Shown one piece after another: positions 6,860 through 15,269 of a stretch of DNA of 33,098 nt. The stretch is from the NCBI GenBank assembly GCA_017959745.1, contig JAGDAA010000160.1, forward strand, positions 1 to 33,098, given 5' to 3'. Position 1 is the stretch's first letter. Each line of letters opens with the position of its first letter. Position numbers and translations under genes: made by a program. Under the pieces are notes generated by a model. The model was not told where the DNA came from. It ran no database searches and saw nothing but the letters and a program-made list of their open reading frames with translations. Source of the stretch: Clostridia bacterium (lineage in GTDB: Bacteria > Bacillota > Clostridia > Oscillospirales > SIG627).

Positions 6860-9838
6860 ATGAATCTGCTTGAAATCAGTCTGGACAAGTTAATCAGCAT
6901 CCTGGGTACGGATACCGCGCTGGGACTGACCGGGGAACAGGTTTTGCGTAACCGACGTGAATTCGGCGAGAACGTGGCGCGCGAGAACCCGCGCACCGTT
7001 TCCTCCCTTGTCAGAAAGATCTTCGGCGACGTGATGATGATTATTTTCCTCTTCACGGGGCTATTTGATTATTTCAACAGTCATAACGTCGTTTCCCTGA
7101 TCTGCATCCTGTTTGCGGCGGTGCTTTACGCCGCGCTTGTATTCGGCTCCTTCCTGTACGTTCGCCGGGTGGACGCGGCGGTGGAAAAGTTTTCCAAAAA
7201 CAGGGTCCACGTGCGCCGGAACGGTAGGATCATTAGCGTAAAAAACCGGGATCTGGTCCCCGGGGATATCCTGATTTTGGAGAGAGGGGACGTGTTGCCC
7301 TGCGATGGGATCATCCTTTCTGCCAAAACCCTTCTCGTGCTGGAAGCAAAATCCGCCGGCGCGCGCGCTCCCGCGATCAAGCGTAGCCACACGGAGGTCA
7401 GTGACCTGGAGGATTCCGAATATTTTGACTGCGTCCTGTTCGCTGGAAGCGTTGTCTTGCAGGGTGCGGCGCACGTCTTCGTTTGCAACACCGGGGCGGA
7501 TTTATTTGACGCCGAAAACCCCACCGTTTCCCGGCAGATCGGGACCGTTCCCCGGGTCTATCGTTTGGCGATGTCCCTGAAGAAGGAGATCCTCCTGATC
7601 TGGGTGCTCGCCTGCTTTGTGATCTTTGCTTGGGGCGTTTTCCGGGGGCAGGACGTATTTCGCATCTTTTATTACAGCGCCGCTATGGTGATTGCCGCTT
7701 TTCCTTCCTCCATTGAGTATTACTGCGATCTTGCCGTAGCTTACATGAAGAGCCGCTTGTTCCGGGCGGGGGCGATTCTGCGAAATCCCGGTGCCGTCGA
7801 TCGCTTGTGCGATGCCGACCGTATCTTTATCCACTCCGCCGATTACCTGTATTACGCGAAACCCCTCGCGTCTATTTACTACGTTGGGGACCGGGAATAC
7901 GATTTCCGGCAGGATCACATACCCGCTAAACCGATGCTGGAGGATCTGCTCCTGGCGTCCATGTCGCCGACGTACTGGAACGATCCCCGTCACGCTCAGG
8001 AGCGAAAAAACGAGAGAGTCATTCAGGGCGCCGCCGCGCGGTGCGGTCTTCAAAAACGCCGCCTGGACCACGACTATCTCTTTGTCAACCATTCGGACCC
8101 GGATGAACAGCATGCCTATTCCTGCTCCCTTGTCCTGCGGGATGGCGCTTATCGCCTCGTGGTAAGAGGGGATCCGAAAGCCGTATTATCGCTGTGTGCA
8201 TTTTACCGGAGCGGTCCGGAGGATCTTGCTTTGACGGACGGGGTCTCTATGCTGATCCGCTCCACCTTCCGTAGGATCGCGGGCAACTGCGAACACATCG
8301 TCGCTGTCGCAGAGCTAAATCTTCCTTCCCCGCCGGAAGGGGATTTGCGCCGGGTTTGCCGTAAAATGTCCTATATGGGTGTTTTCGGTTTGTCTACGCC
8401 GGTTAGCGCGTCCGCCGCGGAAGAAGTGAACAGTTGCGAGAAAGCAGGTATTAACACCTACCTTCTGACGGATGATTACCCCGAGACGGTGGAAGCCCTT
8501 GCCAAGAGTGTTTCCATCATCAAGGAGAAGGATGATCAGCACGCTCTCCGATACGACAGTTACCGCCGGATGGATCGGGGCGTTTTTGTGGCGGATCTGG
8601 AACGGTACAAAGCGTTTTCCCAGTTTCCTCCGGAGGAAAAGCAGATCATCCTGCGCTATCACAAGAATAACGGTCATAAAACGCTGTCCCTGACGGACGG
8701 TATGCGGGATATTCTGCCTCAGATGGAATCGGATATTTCCTTCGCGGACGCGGCGGAATCCAGTCCGGCTGTCCGTATGAACGCGGATGTTTTGATGCGG
8801 GATAAGAAATACAATTTAGTGCCTTTGAGCATTCATTGGTCGCGCCTTCTGTATCATAACCTTGTTCACATTATGCAGTTTATCCTGATTTTGCAGGTAT
8901 CGCTGTTTTTCTCCGTTTTTTTGTGTCTGACGCTGACCGGGGAGACCGTATATCCGCTTTTTCCCATGATCTTCGCGGGCCTCGGCGCGGCTTTGCCCTG
9001 TACCTTCAATATCTATCACCGGAAACCCGGCGCGGTCCTGCCACGCCGTCTGGGAGTTTTGAAGGACAGGATCTATTCCTTGCAGGTCCTGATCCTCATA
9101 CCGGCCATCGCCGGGCTCGTGGGGGCGATCGGGATGACTCTTTCCCGGCAGATCACCCTGTTTTCTTCCGGCAGCGCGGACGCGGCGTGCGGAGCGGGGA
9201 TCCTGACAATGGCGTTTTCCGCCTGGTTCGCCTCCCTTTCTATAAAGACGGAGGGACCTTTGTTCCGCAATCTGCGGGAGATCGGTCGTACGGGACTTAT
9301 CACGTTCCTGATCACCCTTTTTGTTTCCGTTGTTACCGTTTTTACGCCCTTCGCGAAGCTGTATAATCCCTCCTATGAAGAAAAGGGCGCGGGGCTGACC
9401 TTCGCGACCGGCGCGCTCTCGCTTCTTCTTTCTCTGCTACCTATGCTGGTCATAGAGTTGATGAAGTATTTGAGAAGGGAAGAGGTACCGAGCGGACAAA
9501 GGAAGCTTTCCCGGAGCCGGATCATAGCAGTGTTCGGAAAGCTTGTCAAAAAGCGCATCCCCCGTCCGGATAAAGCCAAAGGCGTTCCGGAGGAAGCGCC
9601 CGCACCATTGGAAATCTCTAAAAAGGAAGCGTCGGAGCAGGCGGGAGAGGAACAGGCCGAGGAAGAAAAAGCGGAGGATCAGGCGCCAGAGGACGAAAAT
9701 GAAGAAGACACGGTCCTGAAGGACTTGAAAGAGATCCTGGAAAAGATTGAGCAGGAGAAAACAGAACAGACAAAGGCTGAATTTGACGAAGAAGAGCAAA
9801 CCGACGAGGAACAGTCGGAAGAAAATGAAAGGAAGTAA
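6860..9838 (+). CDS. Degenerate P-type ATPase homologue (putative pseudo-pump)
   Basis: The 992-residue product follows the order of a P2-type cation ATPase: N-terminal region with LTGEQVLRNRREFGEN, M1-M2, A domain with DLVPGDILILERGDVLPCDG, M3-M4, P and N domains, and a six-helix C-terminal membrane block. Key catalytic motifs are replaced: TGE(S) reads AGA (residues 166-168), PEGLP reads PSSIE (282-286), DKTGT reads ADYLY (327-331), KGAPE reads RGDPK (436-440), and TGDGxND reads LTDGMRD (611-617). Asp328 is displaced by one position and lacks the KTGT context. The tail from about residue 905 is a long Glu/Lys-rich segment likely to be coiled. ATG 6860 was chosen because it lies just after clpE; the frame is open upstream to 6803. 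Autophosphorylating transport is unlikely; a regulatory or scaffold role is inference. Confidence 0.8.
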   Translation: MNLLEISLDKLISILGTDTALGLTGEQVLRNRREFGENVARENPRTVSSLVRKIFGDVMMIIFLFTGLFDYFNSHNVVSLICILFAAVLYAALVFGSFLYVRRVDAAVEKFSKNRVHVRRNGRIISVKNRDLVPGDILILERGDVLPCDGIILSAKTLLVLEAKSAGARAPAIKRSHTEVSDLEDSEYFDCVLFAGSVVLQGAAHVFVCNTGADLFDAENPTVSRQIGTVPRVYRLAMSLKKEILLIWVLACFVIFAWGVFRGQDVFRIFYYSAAMVIAAFPSSIEYYCDLAVAYMKSRLFRAGAILRNPGAVDRLCDADRIFIHSADYLYYAKPLASIYYVGDREYDFRQDHIPAKPMLEDLLLASMSPTYWNDPRHAQERKNERVIQGAAARCGLQKRRLDHDYLFVNHSDPDEQHAYSCSLVLRDGAYRLVVRGDPKAVLSLCAFYRSGPEDLALTDGVSMLIRSTFRRIAGNCEHIVAVAELNLPSPPEGDLRRVCRKMSYMGVFGLSTPVSASAAEEVNSCEKAGINTYLLTDDYPETVEALAKSVSIIKEKDDQHALRYDSYRRMDRGVFVADLERYKAFSQFPPEEKQIILRYHKNNGHKTLSLTDGMRDILPQMESDISFADAAESSPAVRMNADVLMRDKKYNLVPLSIHWSRLLYHNLVHIMQFILILQVSLFFSVFLCLTLTGETVYPLFPMIFAGLGAALPCTFNIYHRKPGAVLPRRLGVLKDRIYSLQVLILIPAIAGLVGAIGMTLSRQITLFSSGSADAACGAGILTMAFSAWFASLSIKTEGPLFRNLREIGRTGLITFLITLFVSVVTVFTPFAKLYNPSYEEKGAGLTFATGALSLLLSLLPMLVIELMKYLRREEVPSGQRKLSRSRIIAVFGKLVKKRIPRPDKAKGVPEEAPAPLEISKKEASEQAGEEQAEEEKAEDQAPEDENEEDTVLKDLKEILEKIEQEKTEQTKAEFDEEEQTDEEQSEENERK

Positions 9839-9843
9839 AGAAA

Positions 9844-10047
9844 ATGATCGTAACGAAAGAGAGCATTATCGGCGAGGTTCTGGACGCCGATGTTGAGACC
9901 GCCCCCTACTTTTTTGAAATCGGGATGCACTGTCTCGGATGCCCCGCGTCCCGGGGCGAATCCATTGAGGCGGCTTGTGCCGTACACGGTACAGACCCGG
10001 ACCTGCTGGTTGAAAAACTCAATGCCCACTTTGCCGCCAAGGCATAA
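9844..10047 (+). CDS. DUF1858 / redox disulfide domain protein
   Basis: This 67-residue protein is a stand-alone DUF1858 domain, the small fold also described as a hybrid-cluster-protein-associated redox disulfide domain. The pattern is ITKESIIGEVLDAD, then PYFFEIGMHCLGCPAS with a Cys30-x2-Cys33 pair, then a C-terminal helix. The Cys pair suggests redox or metal binding, but no partner enzyme is next to it. An AGGAAG ribosome site lies at about 9830, inside the end of the pseudo-pump gene, and the start follows that gene by 5 bases. Its 3' end overlaps the likely start of trmK. Confidence 0.85.
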   Translation: MIVTKESIIGEVLDADVETAPYFFEIGMHCLGCPASRGESIEAACAVHGTDPDLLVEKLNAHFAAKA

Positions 10048-10735
10048 AAAAACGCGTTTGCCGGCGCGGCTCGCCGCCATCGCGGAACGGTTGCCTGAGG
10101 AGGGCGTGTTTTGCGACGTTGGCTCCGACCACGGCTTACTGCCCTTGTTTCTCCTGCAGCAACGCAAAGCCCTGCGCGCCGTGGTGACAGATATCAAACC
10201 GCTCCCTCTCGCCCGGGCGAAAGAAGCACTGGCGGCAGGCGGTGTCGCGGATCGCGCCGAATGCGTTTTGGCGGACGGGATCGCTTCCCTGGGTGGACGG
10301 GGAATTGATTTCTATGCTATCGCCGGTATGAGCGGGGAGACCATCGCTCAGATCCTCCGGGAGGGAAAAACGACCCTGCACGCGGGACAGCGCTTTTATT
10401 TGCAACCTATGAGCCACGAGGATATCCTTCGTACTCATTTGAGCGTCGAAGGGTTCCGCATCACGGAGGAAACGGTCATCCGGGAAAACGGCAAACTGTT
10501 TTTACTGATTTGCGCGACCTTTACCGGGATGCCCGGGGAAGCGCCGGATCCTATCACCGCCGCTTTGGGAATGTATCTGGATCAACATCCCGGCGTGTGG
10601 GGCAGGGCATACTTTGAAATAAAAAGGGACCGGCTTGTCCGTACGGCGGAAAAGCGCCGGGCGGCGGGGTTGGATGCCTTTGATCAGGAATCGGTACTGG
10701 CGCGCATCCGTGAGATTTTGAAGGAGGAACCATGA
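10022..10735 (+). CDS. trmK: tRNA (adenine(22)-N1)-methyltransferase TrmK
   Basis: TrmK methylates A22 of tRNA using S-adenosylmethionine. The SAM-binding motif is VFCDVGSDHGLLPLFL, followed by the family motifs AIAGMSGETIAQIL and LQPMSHEDILRTHL, in a Rossmann-fold methyltransferase of about 235 residues. The start is uncertain: ATG 10022 lies 26 bases inside the DUF1858 gene; TTG 10031 and TTG 10058 are alternatives. An open frame back to 9890 lies wholly in the overlapping gene and is not credible as coding. The trmK-nif3 pair, with a 4-base overlap at 10732, is a standard Firmicutes arrangement and supports the assignment. Confidence 0.9.
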   Translation: MPTLPPRHKKTRLPARLAAIAERLPEEGVFCDVGSDHGLLPLFLLQQRKALRAVVTDIKPLPLARAKEALAAGGVADRAECVLADGIASLGGRGIDFYAIAGMSGETIAQILREGKTTLHAGQRFYLQPMSHEDILRTHLSVEGFRITEETVIRENGKLFLLICATFTGMPGEAPDPITAALGMYLDQHPGVWGRAYFEIKRDRLVRTAEKRRAAGLDAFDQESVLARIREILKEEP

Positions 10736-11508
10736 AGATATCGGAGATCGAAGCCTTTCTGAATGAGAGATTCCCCCGCTCCCTTGCCTGTGAATGGGAT
10801 AATGACGGGCTGCTTGTCTGCCCGGACCGGGAAAGGGAAGTGCGCCTTGTGATCACCTGCCTTGACGTAACCCTGTCCGTGATCCACAAGGCCATCGAAT
10901 CCGGCGCGGAGCTGATCCTCAGCCACCATCCGCTTTTGTTTCACCCGCTAAACAGGATCAGCGAGGATGATCTCGCGGGTCAGAAGATCCTGCTATTAAT
11001 TCGCCACGGGATTTCCGTGCTTTCCCTACATACGCGCTTTGACGGCGCGCCCGGGGGCTTGAATGAGCATTTCGCCAAGAGCCTTGGGGTCTGTGTAGAG
11101 GAACATGTTGCGCTGTTGCCCGAGGAGCCCCACATTGGGGATCTGGGCGTCTTGTCGGAACGGATGATGCCGGAGGATCTTGCCCGTCACGCCGCCGCCG
11201 TGTTGGACGCTCCGGTGAGGCTGTATTCCGCCGGCGGGTCTGTGGAACGTGTCGCGGTTTCTTGCGGCAGCGGAAAAGATCTGGTGGAACCCGCCCTGGA
11301 AGCAGGCGCGGACGCCTTTATTAGCGGCGATATTCCTTATCACGCGGCACAGAGCGCTGTAGAGCGGGGTATGACCGTCATCGATTGCGGGCATCACGCG
11401 TCGGAGAATGCCGCCCCCGATGTTTTTCGGCGGATTCTGCAGCGGGAGTTTCCCGAACTGGGCGTGCTCGCCCTGCATGAACCTCTCGGCGGGGAAATAA
11501 TCGGTTGA
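10732..11508 (+). CDS. Nif3-like dinuclear metal centre protein
   Basis: The 258-residue product is a member of the Nif3/YqfO family, which forms hexameric rings with a two-metal site. Metal-binding signatures are visible as LILSHHPLLFHP near residue 65 and IDCGHHASENA near residue 222. It is the short form, without the inserted PII-like domain of Bacillus YqfO. The family is linked to GTP cyclohydrolase I type 2 by annotation history, but its true activity is unclear. It ends the long plus-strand block; no strong hairpin terminator is seen before the promoter at 11570. Confidence 0.9.
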   Translation: MKISEIEAFLNERFPRSLACEWDNDGLLVCPDREREVRLVITCLDVTLSVIHKAIESGAELILSHHPLLFHPLNRISEDDLAGQKILLLIRHGISVLSLHTRFDGAPGGLNEHFAKSLGVCVEEHVALLPEEPHIGDLGVLSERMMPEDLARHAAAVLDAPVRLYSAGGSVERVAVSCGSGKDLVEPALEAGADAFISGDIPYHAAQSAVERGMTVIDCGHHASENAAPDVFRRILQREFPELGVLALHEPLGGEIIG

Positions 11509-11569
11509 GTTTTCTTTCATTTCTTTTTTGTTTTACGCAAAAACCGCTCCTTTTTTGTCAGTTTTTATC

Positions 11570-11598
11570 TTGATTATGGAGATAATCAGTGATATAAT
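11570..11598 (+). promoter_or_regulatory. Sigma-A-type promoter for the solute-binding lipoprotein
   Basis: A -35 box TTGATT (11570-11575) is followed after exactly 17 bases by a perfect -10 box TATAAT (11593-11598), 48 bases before the ATG. It lies in an AT-rich gap that contrasts with the GC-rich genes on both sides. Confidence 0.8.
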
Positions 11599-11645
11599 AC
11601 ACTTTAGTATCAACCCGCATACCCTTGCGGTCAAGGAGGTTAGGC

Positions 11646-13373
11646 ATGAAAAAATCCATCGCGATCCTGCTTCTCATCACGATGCTTTTGCCCCTGTTCG
11701 CATCCTGTCAAACGGATCCGGATGACAAGGGCGCCATTATTCCCGTTTATTTTGCGGAGTCGTTTGAGAATCTTGATCCCACCGCAGCGATCTACGATAA
11801 GGATTTCTATCAGATTTCCGGCCTTGTGTTTGAAGGACTTACGTCCGTTGAGAACGGCAAGATCCGGAACAATCTGATCCAAAGCTGGGAAAAGAAATAC
11901 AATGAGGACAGAAATGAGTATTTCCTGACCATCAAGCTGGATAACACCCGGTGGAACGACGGTCGCGCCTTTACCGCCGATCAGGTGGTCTACGCCTGGA
12001 AGCGCATTCTGTCTCCGGAAGTGGATTGTCCCGGCGCCGCGCTTCTATTTGACGTCAAGAACGCCCGTGCCATCAAGGCAGGCGAAAAGACCATTGATGA
12101 ACTGGGCGCCGCCGCTGTGAGCATTCGTACCCTGGAGGTCCAGCTTGAATCCCCCATCGATCCGGAGCTTTTCCTGGAAGCGATCTCCAGTCCCGATCTT
12201 GTCCCTATGCGTGACGACGTTGTAGTGGGAAAGGAAGCGACCTGGGCGACCAACGTGGACGACATTGCCACCAACGGTAAATTCATCTTGAAGCAGATGG
12301 ACCCCAAAGGCTCCTTCAACTACGAATTCTCCAAATTCTACAAGCTGAACAGCGAGATGAAAAACGGGTACAACGAATTCGTCAAGCCCTTCCGTTTGAT
12401 CTCCGATTTCGGCAAGACCTCCGCGGACGCTCTAGCGGCGTTTGACAACGGGGAGATCTATTATTTCGGCGCTGTCACCCCCGAGATCTACGAAGAGCGG
12501 AGCAAGGATATCAAGTCCTTTGATACGATTTCTTCCTATACCTATTATTTCAACTGCAAGAATAAGATCCTGTCCGATCCCAAGGTCCGCCAGGCGCTCT
12601 CCGAAGCGTTGGATCGCGGGCAGATCGCGCAGCTCGTTGGTATGGGGTCCAAGGCCTGTGAGGGCTTCGTCCCCGAGAAGGCGACCGGATCCTCCCTGGG
12701 AAGCAGTTTCCGGAAGGAAGCCGGCGCTGTGTATTCCGCCGCCGGGGACGCCGACAAGGCGAAGTCGCTTTTGAAGGAAGCCGGCGTTTCCTCCGGCAGT
12801 ATTCGACTGACCTATCGGGAGGACCGCTCCTATGAAGAGGCTGTGGCGAAATACGCCAAGTCCGTTTGGGATGCCCTGGGCTTTTCCGTGAGTCTGGATG
12901 CCGTCAGCGCATCGTCCATTTCCGAAGCGATTTCTTCCGGAAAATATGACGTGATCGGGCTGGACTACACCGGGCTTTCCACCAACCCCTACGCCTTCCT
13001 GGCTCCCTTCGCGCCCGGCTATTGCGGCGCGGTGGTCAGCGTGGATCCCGAGGACGAACTGGAGTCGCTTCATCCCACTGGATATGAATCCAAGGCTTAC
13101 GAGTCCCTGTTGGATGAAGTCCTCGCCGCGACGGAACGCAAGGCGCGCAACGAAAAGCTCATCGAGCTGGAGAAGCTTTTTGCTACGGAATGCCCCGCCG
13201 CCGCTTTGGTGACCTATAAAAACAATTATCTCGCATCCTCCGAATTGTCCGGGCTTTCCGGCAGTATCTACGGCTATACCGAGTTTACCAACGCGACGCT
13301 CAAGGATTATAAGACCAAGAACGAAGCGTACCTGGAAATGGAAAAAGCCGCCGAGGAAGCGGAAGAGAAGTAA
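11646..13373 (+). CDS. Solute-binding lipoprotein, SBP family 5 (peptide-type)
   Basis: The 575-residue product starts with a lipoprotein signal: KK, a hydrophobic stretch and the lipobox LFASC with the lipidated Cys at residue 21. The mature part fits extracellular solute-binding family 5 (OppA/DppA class), with the family stretches FEGLTSVENGKI, WNDGRAFTADQVVYAWKR and DPKVRQALSEALDR. The C terminus is a short acidic helix. The likely ligand is a peptide or similar small molecule; specificity cannot be read. No permease or ATPase gene is adjacent, and it has its own promoter and terminator, so it must work with a transporter encoded elsewhere. ATG 11646 was chosen over the upstream frame because AAGGAGG lies at about 11634-11640. 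Confidence 0.9.
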   Translation: MKKSIAILLLITMLLPLFASCQTDPDDKGAIIPVYFAESFENLDPTAAIYDKDFYQISGLVFEGLTSVENGKIRNNLIQSWEKKYNEDRNEYFLTIKLDNTRWNDGRAFTADQVVYAWKRILSPEVDCPGAALLFDVKNARAIKAGEKTIDELGAAAVSIRTLEVQLESPIDPELFLEAISSPDLVPMRDDVVVGKEATWATNVDDIATNGKFILKQMDPKGSFNYEFSKFYKLNSEMKNGYNEFVKPFRLISDFGKTSADALAAFDNGEIYYFGAVTPEIYEERSKDIKSFDTISSYTYYFNCKNKILSDPKVRQALSEALDRGQIAQLVGMGSKACEGFVPEKATGSSLGSSFRKEAGAVYSAAGDADKAKSLLKEAGVSSGSIRLTYREDRSYEEAVAKYAKSVWDALGFSVSLDAVSASSISEAISSGKYDVIGLDYTGLSTNPYAFLAPFAPGYCGAVVSVDPEDELESLHPTGYESKAYESLLDEVLAATERKARNEKLIELEKLFATECPAAALVTYKNNYLASSELSGLSGSIYGYTEFTNATLKDYKTKNEAYLEMEKAAEEAEEK

Positions 13374-13383
13374 AGTCACTATC

Positions 13384-13431
13384 GCTCCACGCAGTTATTG
13401 CTTTTTCGGGTAAAACTGCGTGGAGCTTTTT
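13384..13431 (+). terminator. Rho-independent terminator of the solute-binding gene
   Basis: Perfect 13-base arms GCTCCACGCAGTT (13384-13396) and AACTGCGTGGAGC (13414-13426) enclose a 17-base loop and are followed by five T residues. Confidence 0.88.
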
Positions 13432-13478
13432 AATCAACCTGATTTTGGATATTCGCGCGAATTGAGAGAGGAAACCGT

Positions 13479-13892
13479 ATGGGATGGGTTCTTGGAATTC
13501 TGGCTGTTATATGCTTGGTTCTTGCTATCTATCTATTGCTTTTGATCCGTCTGGAAAGCGCGGCTGTGAGCCGTTTGCCTTTGCTGAAAAATGATCCCGC
13601 CGGATTTACCGCCTATTGGGAGAATAAATACAAGAAGATGCGCCTTCGTCAAAGAAAGAACGTTGCCTTGTTTTTAGTTGCCGTTGGTTTATATCGGCAG
13701 GGCTTGTATTCCGAAGCAATGGAGCGGCTGAGATTTGTCCGCAAAAACGATCCCGCACTGGATCAGGACGCCGTCAACGCCCTTTGGCACATACTGTTGA
13801 TGAAGCTGGACAGAGGGGATGAATCCATTGCGTTTTATCAGGAACACGCCGCCTCTATTGAACGGGGAAAGGATTCCCCCTGGATGAAATAA
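13479..13892 (+). CDS. Small membrane-anchored protein, possible TPR-like helices
   Basis: The 137-residue product has one N-terminal membrane helix (residues about 3-25, rich in L, V and I) and then a helical cytoplasmic part. Segments such as VGLYRQGLYSEAMERLRFVR followed by DAVNALWHILLMKLDRGD look like a pair of tetratricopeptide-type helices. I do not recognise the family. It has a GAGAGAGG ribosome site before ATG 13479, sits between two terminators and therefore is probably its own transcript, but no clear promoter is seen in 13432-13470. Confidence 0.7.
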   Translation: MGWVLGILAVICLVLAIYLLLLIRLESAAVSRLPLLKNDPAGFTAYWENKYKKMRLRQRKNVALFLVAVGLYRQGLYSEAMERLRFVRKNDPALDQDAVNALWHILLMKLDRGDESIAFYQEHAASIERGKDSPWMK

Positions 13893-13900
13893 CGCTACCA

Positions 13901-13936
13901 AAAAAAAGAACACCGCCGCGGCGGTGTTCTTTTTTT
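13901..13936. terminator. Bidirectional terminator between convergent genes
   Basis: A perfect 36-base palindrome: arms 13901-13918 and 13919-13936 with the GC core CACCGCCG/CGGCGGTG flanked by A and T runs. It serves the plus-strand gene ending at 13892 and the minus-strand gene ending at 13949. Confidence 0.93.
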
Positions 13937-13948
13937 GATGTCGCTTTA

Positions 13949-15082
13949 TTACTGCTTCTTATAGGTGCTTTCCTTGCCTTTGATGGTGAGGGCCTCGGCG
14001 CCCAGGTAAGAGGCGACGTCCATTCCCAGGTACTGCGCCATATCACGCATTTCCGCAACGGTATTGACGTTCACCTGGATGCCGTTCTTCATACGGTCTG
14101 CCATGGCGAAGACTTCCTTTTCCCCGTGAGTGTAGATCCGGGGCTGACCCTCCGCCTTGGGAGAGTTGCGGATATCGTCCAGATAAGAGGACAGATGCGC
14201 CTTGATGGCTTCCGGATCGCCGAATGCCTTGGGATCGATGACCATAAAGCCGTGGCAAATGCCGCTGTGCCCGTTGGAACCGGTCTTATCGGAAGTGAGG
14301 CCGCCGGAGAGAATGGCGGAGAAGATCTCGGAGACCATACCCCAGCCGTAGCCCTTGTGGCTTCCGCTGGCTTCTTCAATACCGCCCAGGGGCAGAATGC
14401 CGCCGCCTTCATGCGCCTGAATATCGCTGAGAACACGCGCCGCGTCGGTTTCGCCCGCGCCGGTGGAATTGATCGCCCAGCCTTCGTGGAGGGGCTTGTC
14501 CAGCTTGTTGTAGACTTCCAGCTTGCCCCGGGTTACCACGGTGGTGGCGGCGTCGAAGAAGAAGGGGTAGGGCTCAGCCGGGCAGGCGATGGCGATGGGG
14601 TTGGTGCCCAGCATTGCCACACGCCCGAAGGTGGGGACCATAATGGGATTGGTATTGGTGGTGGAAAGACCGATCAGGCCCTGATCGCACGCCATTTTGG
14701 CGTAGTAACCGGCGATGCCGAAGTGGTTGGAATTTTTCACGGTCACGATCGCCATACCGGTCTTCTTCGCCTTTTCAATGGCTTTTTCCATCGCGCGGTG
14801 GGAGACCACCTGACCCATACCGGCCTTCGCGTCGATCACGGCGGAAACGGGCGTTTCAAACAGCACTTCCGGTTTAGCGTCCACCTTGATCCTGCCCTTT
14901 GCGATGTTCATATGATAGACCACGATCCGCTGCATGCCGTGGCTTTCGATGCCGTAGAGATCCGCCATCAGCAAAACATCGGAAATGATCCCGGCTTCCT
15001 CTTTGTTGAAGCCGAATTTCTCAAAGGCGTCGTCGCAGAATTTCTTTAACTGCTCATAGGAATAAGTTAAGTAATTGTCCAT
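13949..15082 (-). CDS. Ldh-family (LDH2/MDH2) NAD(P)-dependent dehydrogenase
   Basis: The 377-residue product belongs to the malate/L-lactate dehydrogenase family (type 2), unrelated to classical LDH. Typical stretches are ADLYGIESHGMQRI with the SHG motif near the active site, VKNSNHFGIAGYYA, LGTNPIAIACP and GGIEEASGSHKGYG. Family members reduce 2-oxo acids or imino acids (malate, ureidoglycolate, diketogulonate, piperideine-2-carboxylate), so the substrate is not determined. It forms a single-gene unit with a strong promoter upstream and a perfect terminator downstream. A GAAAGGAAG ribosome site precedes the ATG. Confidence 0.88.
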   Translation of the reverse strand: MDNYLTYSYEQLKKFCDDAFEKFGFNKEEAGIISDVLLMADLYGIESHGMQRIVVYHMNIAKGRIKVDAKPEVLFETPVSAVIDAKAGMGQVVSHRAMEKAIEKAKKTGMAIVTVKNSNHFGIAGYYAKMACDQGLIGLSTTNTNPIMVPTFGRVAMLGTNPIAIACPAEPYPFFFDAATTVVTRGKLEVYNKLDKPLHEGWAINSTGAGETDAARVLSDIQAHEGGGILPLGGIEEASGSHKGYGWGMVSEIFSAILSGGLTSDKTGSNGHSGICHGFMVIDPKAFGDPEAIKAHLSSYLDDIRNSPKAEGQPRIYTHGEKEVFAMADRMKNGIQVNVNTVAEMRDMAQYLGMDVASYLGAEALTIKGKESTYKKQ

Positions 15083-15120
15083 ATTTTGCTTCCTTTCTTT
15101 TTAAGTTTTCTTCAAGTTTT

Positions 15121-15149
15121 AGTATACTCTTCCGAGAAAGACTTGTCAA
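15121..15149 (-). promoter_or_regulatory. Sigma-A-type promoter for the Ldh-family gene
   Basis: On the minus strand a perfect TTGACA (15149-15144) is followed after 17 bases by TATACT (15126-15121), about 39 bases before the start codon. Confidence 0.88.
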
Positions 15150-15219
15150 TTTTTTTGCAGAGTTTTTTGAAGGAAAGGATTATTTAATTGAAATTTAGAT
15201 AAGATGGTTCACTTTGACG

Positions 15220-15257
15220 AAGAAAAAAGGATCTTCGTAAGAAGATCCTTTTTTCTT
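15220..15257 (-). terminator. Terminator of the small ferredoxin gene
   Basis: Perfect 16-base arms 15220-15235 and 15242-15257 (AAGAAAAAAGGATCTT and its complement) with a 6-base loop. The 3' arm on the minus strand holds the T run. It lies just downstream of the ferredoxin stop codon and could also work on the plus strand. Confidence 0.85.
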
Positions 15258-15269
15258 ATGTTAGCCTGA

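Noticed and set aside
5359..7056. Minus-strand open frame of 565 codons opposite the clpE-like gene
   Set aside because: It is antisense to both AAA domains, is His/Arg-rich without recognisable motifs and has no ribosome site; it is a shadow.
6860..9838. The altered motifs of the P-type ATPase homologue as a product of frameshifts or sequencing errors
   Set aside because: The frame is open throughout, the altered motifs are flanked by in-frame conserved sequence, and several separate motifs are substituted rather than shifted.
14126..15049. Plus-strand open frame of 307 codons opposite the Ldh-family gene
   Set aside because: The minus-strand gene is a clear family member with its own promoter and terminator; the opposite frame has no recognisable features.
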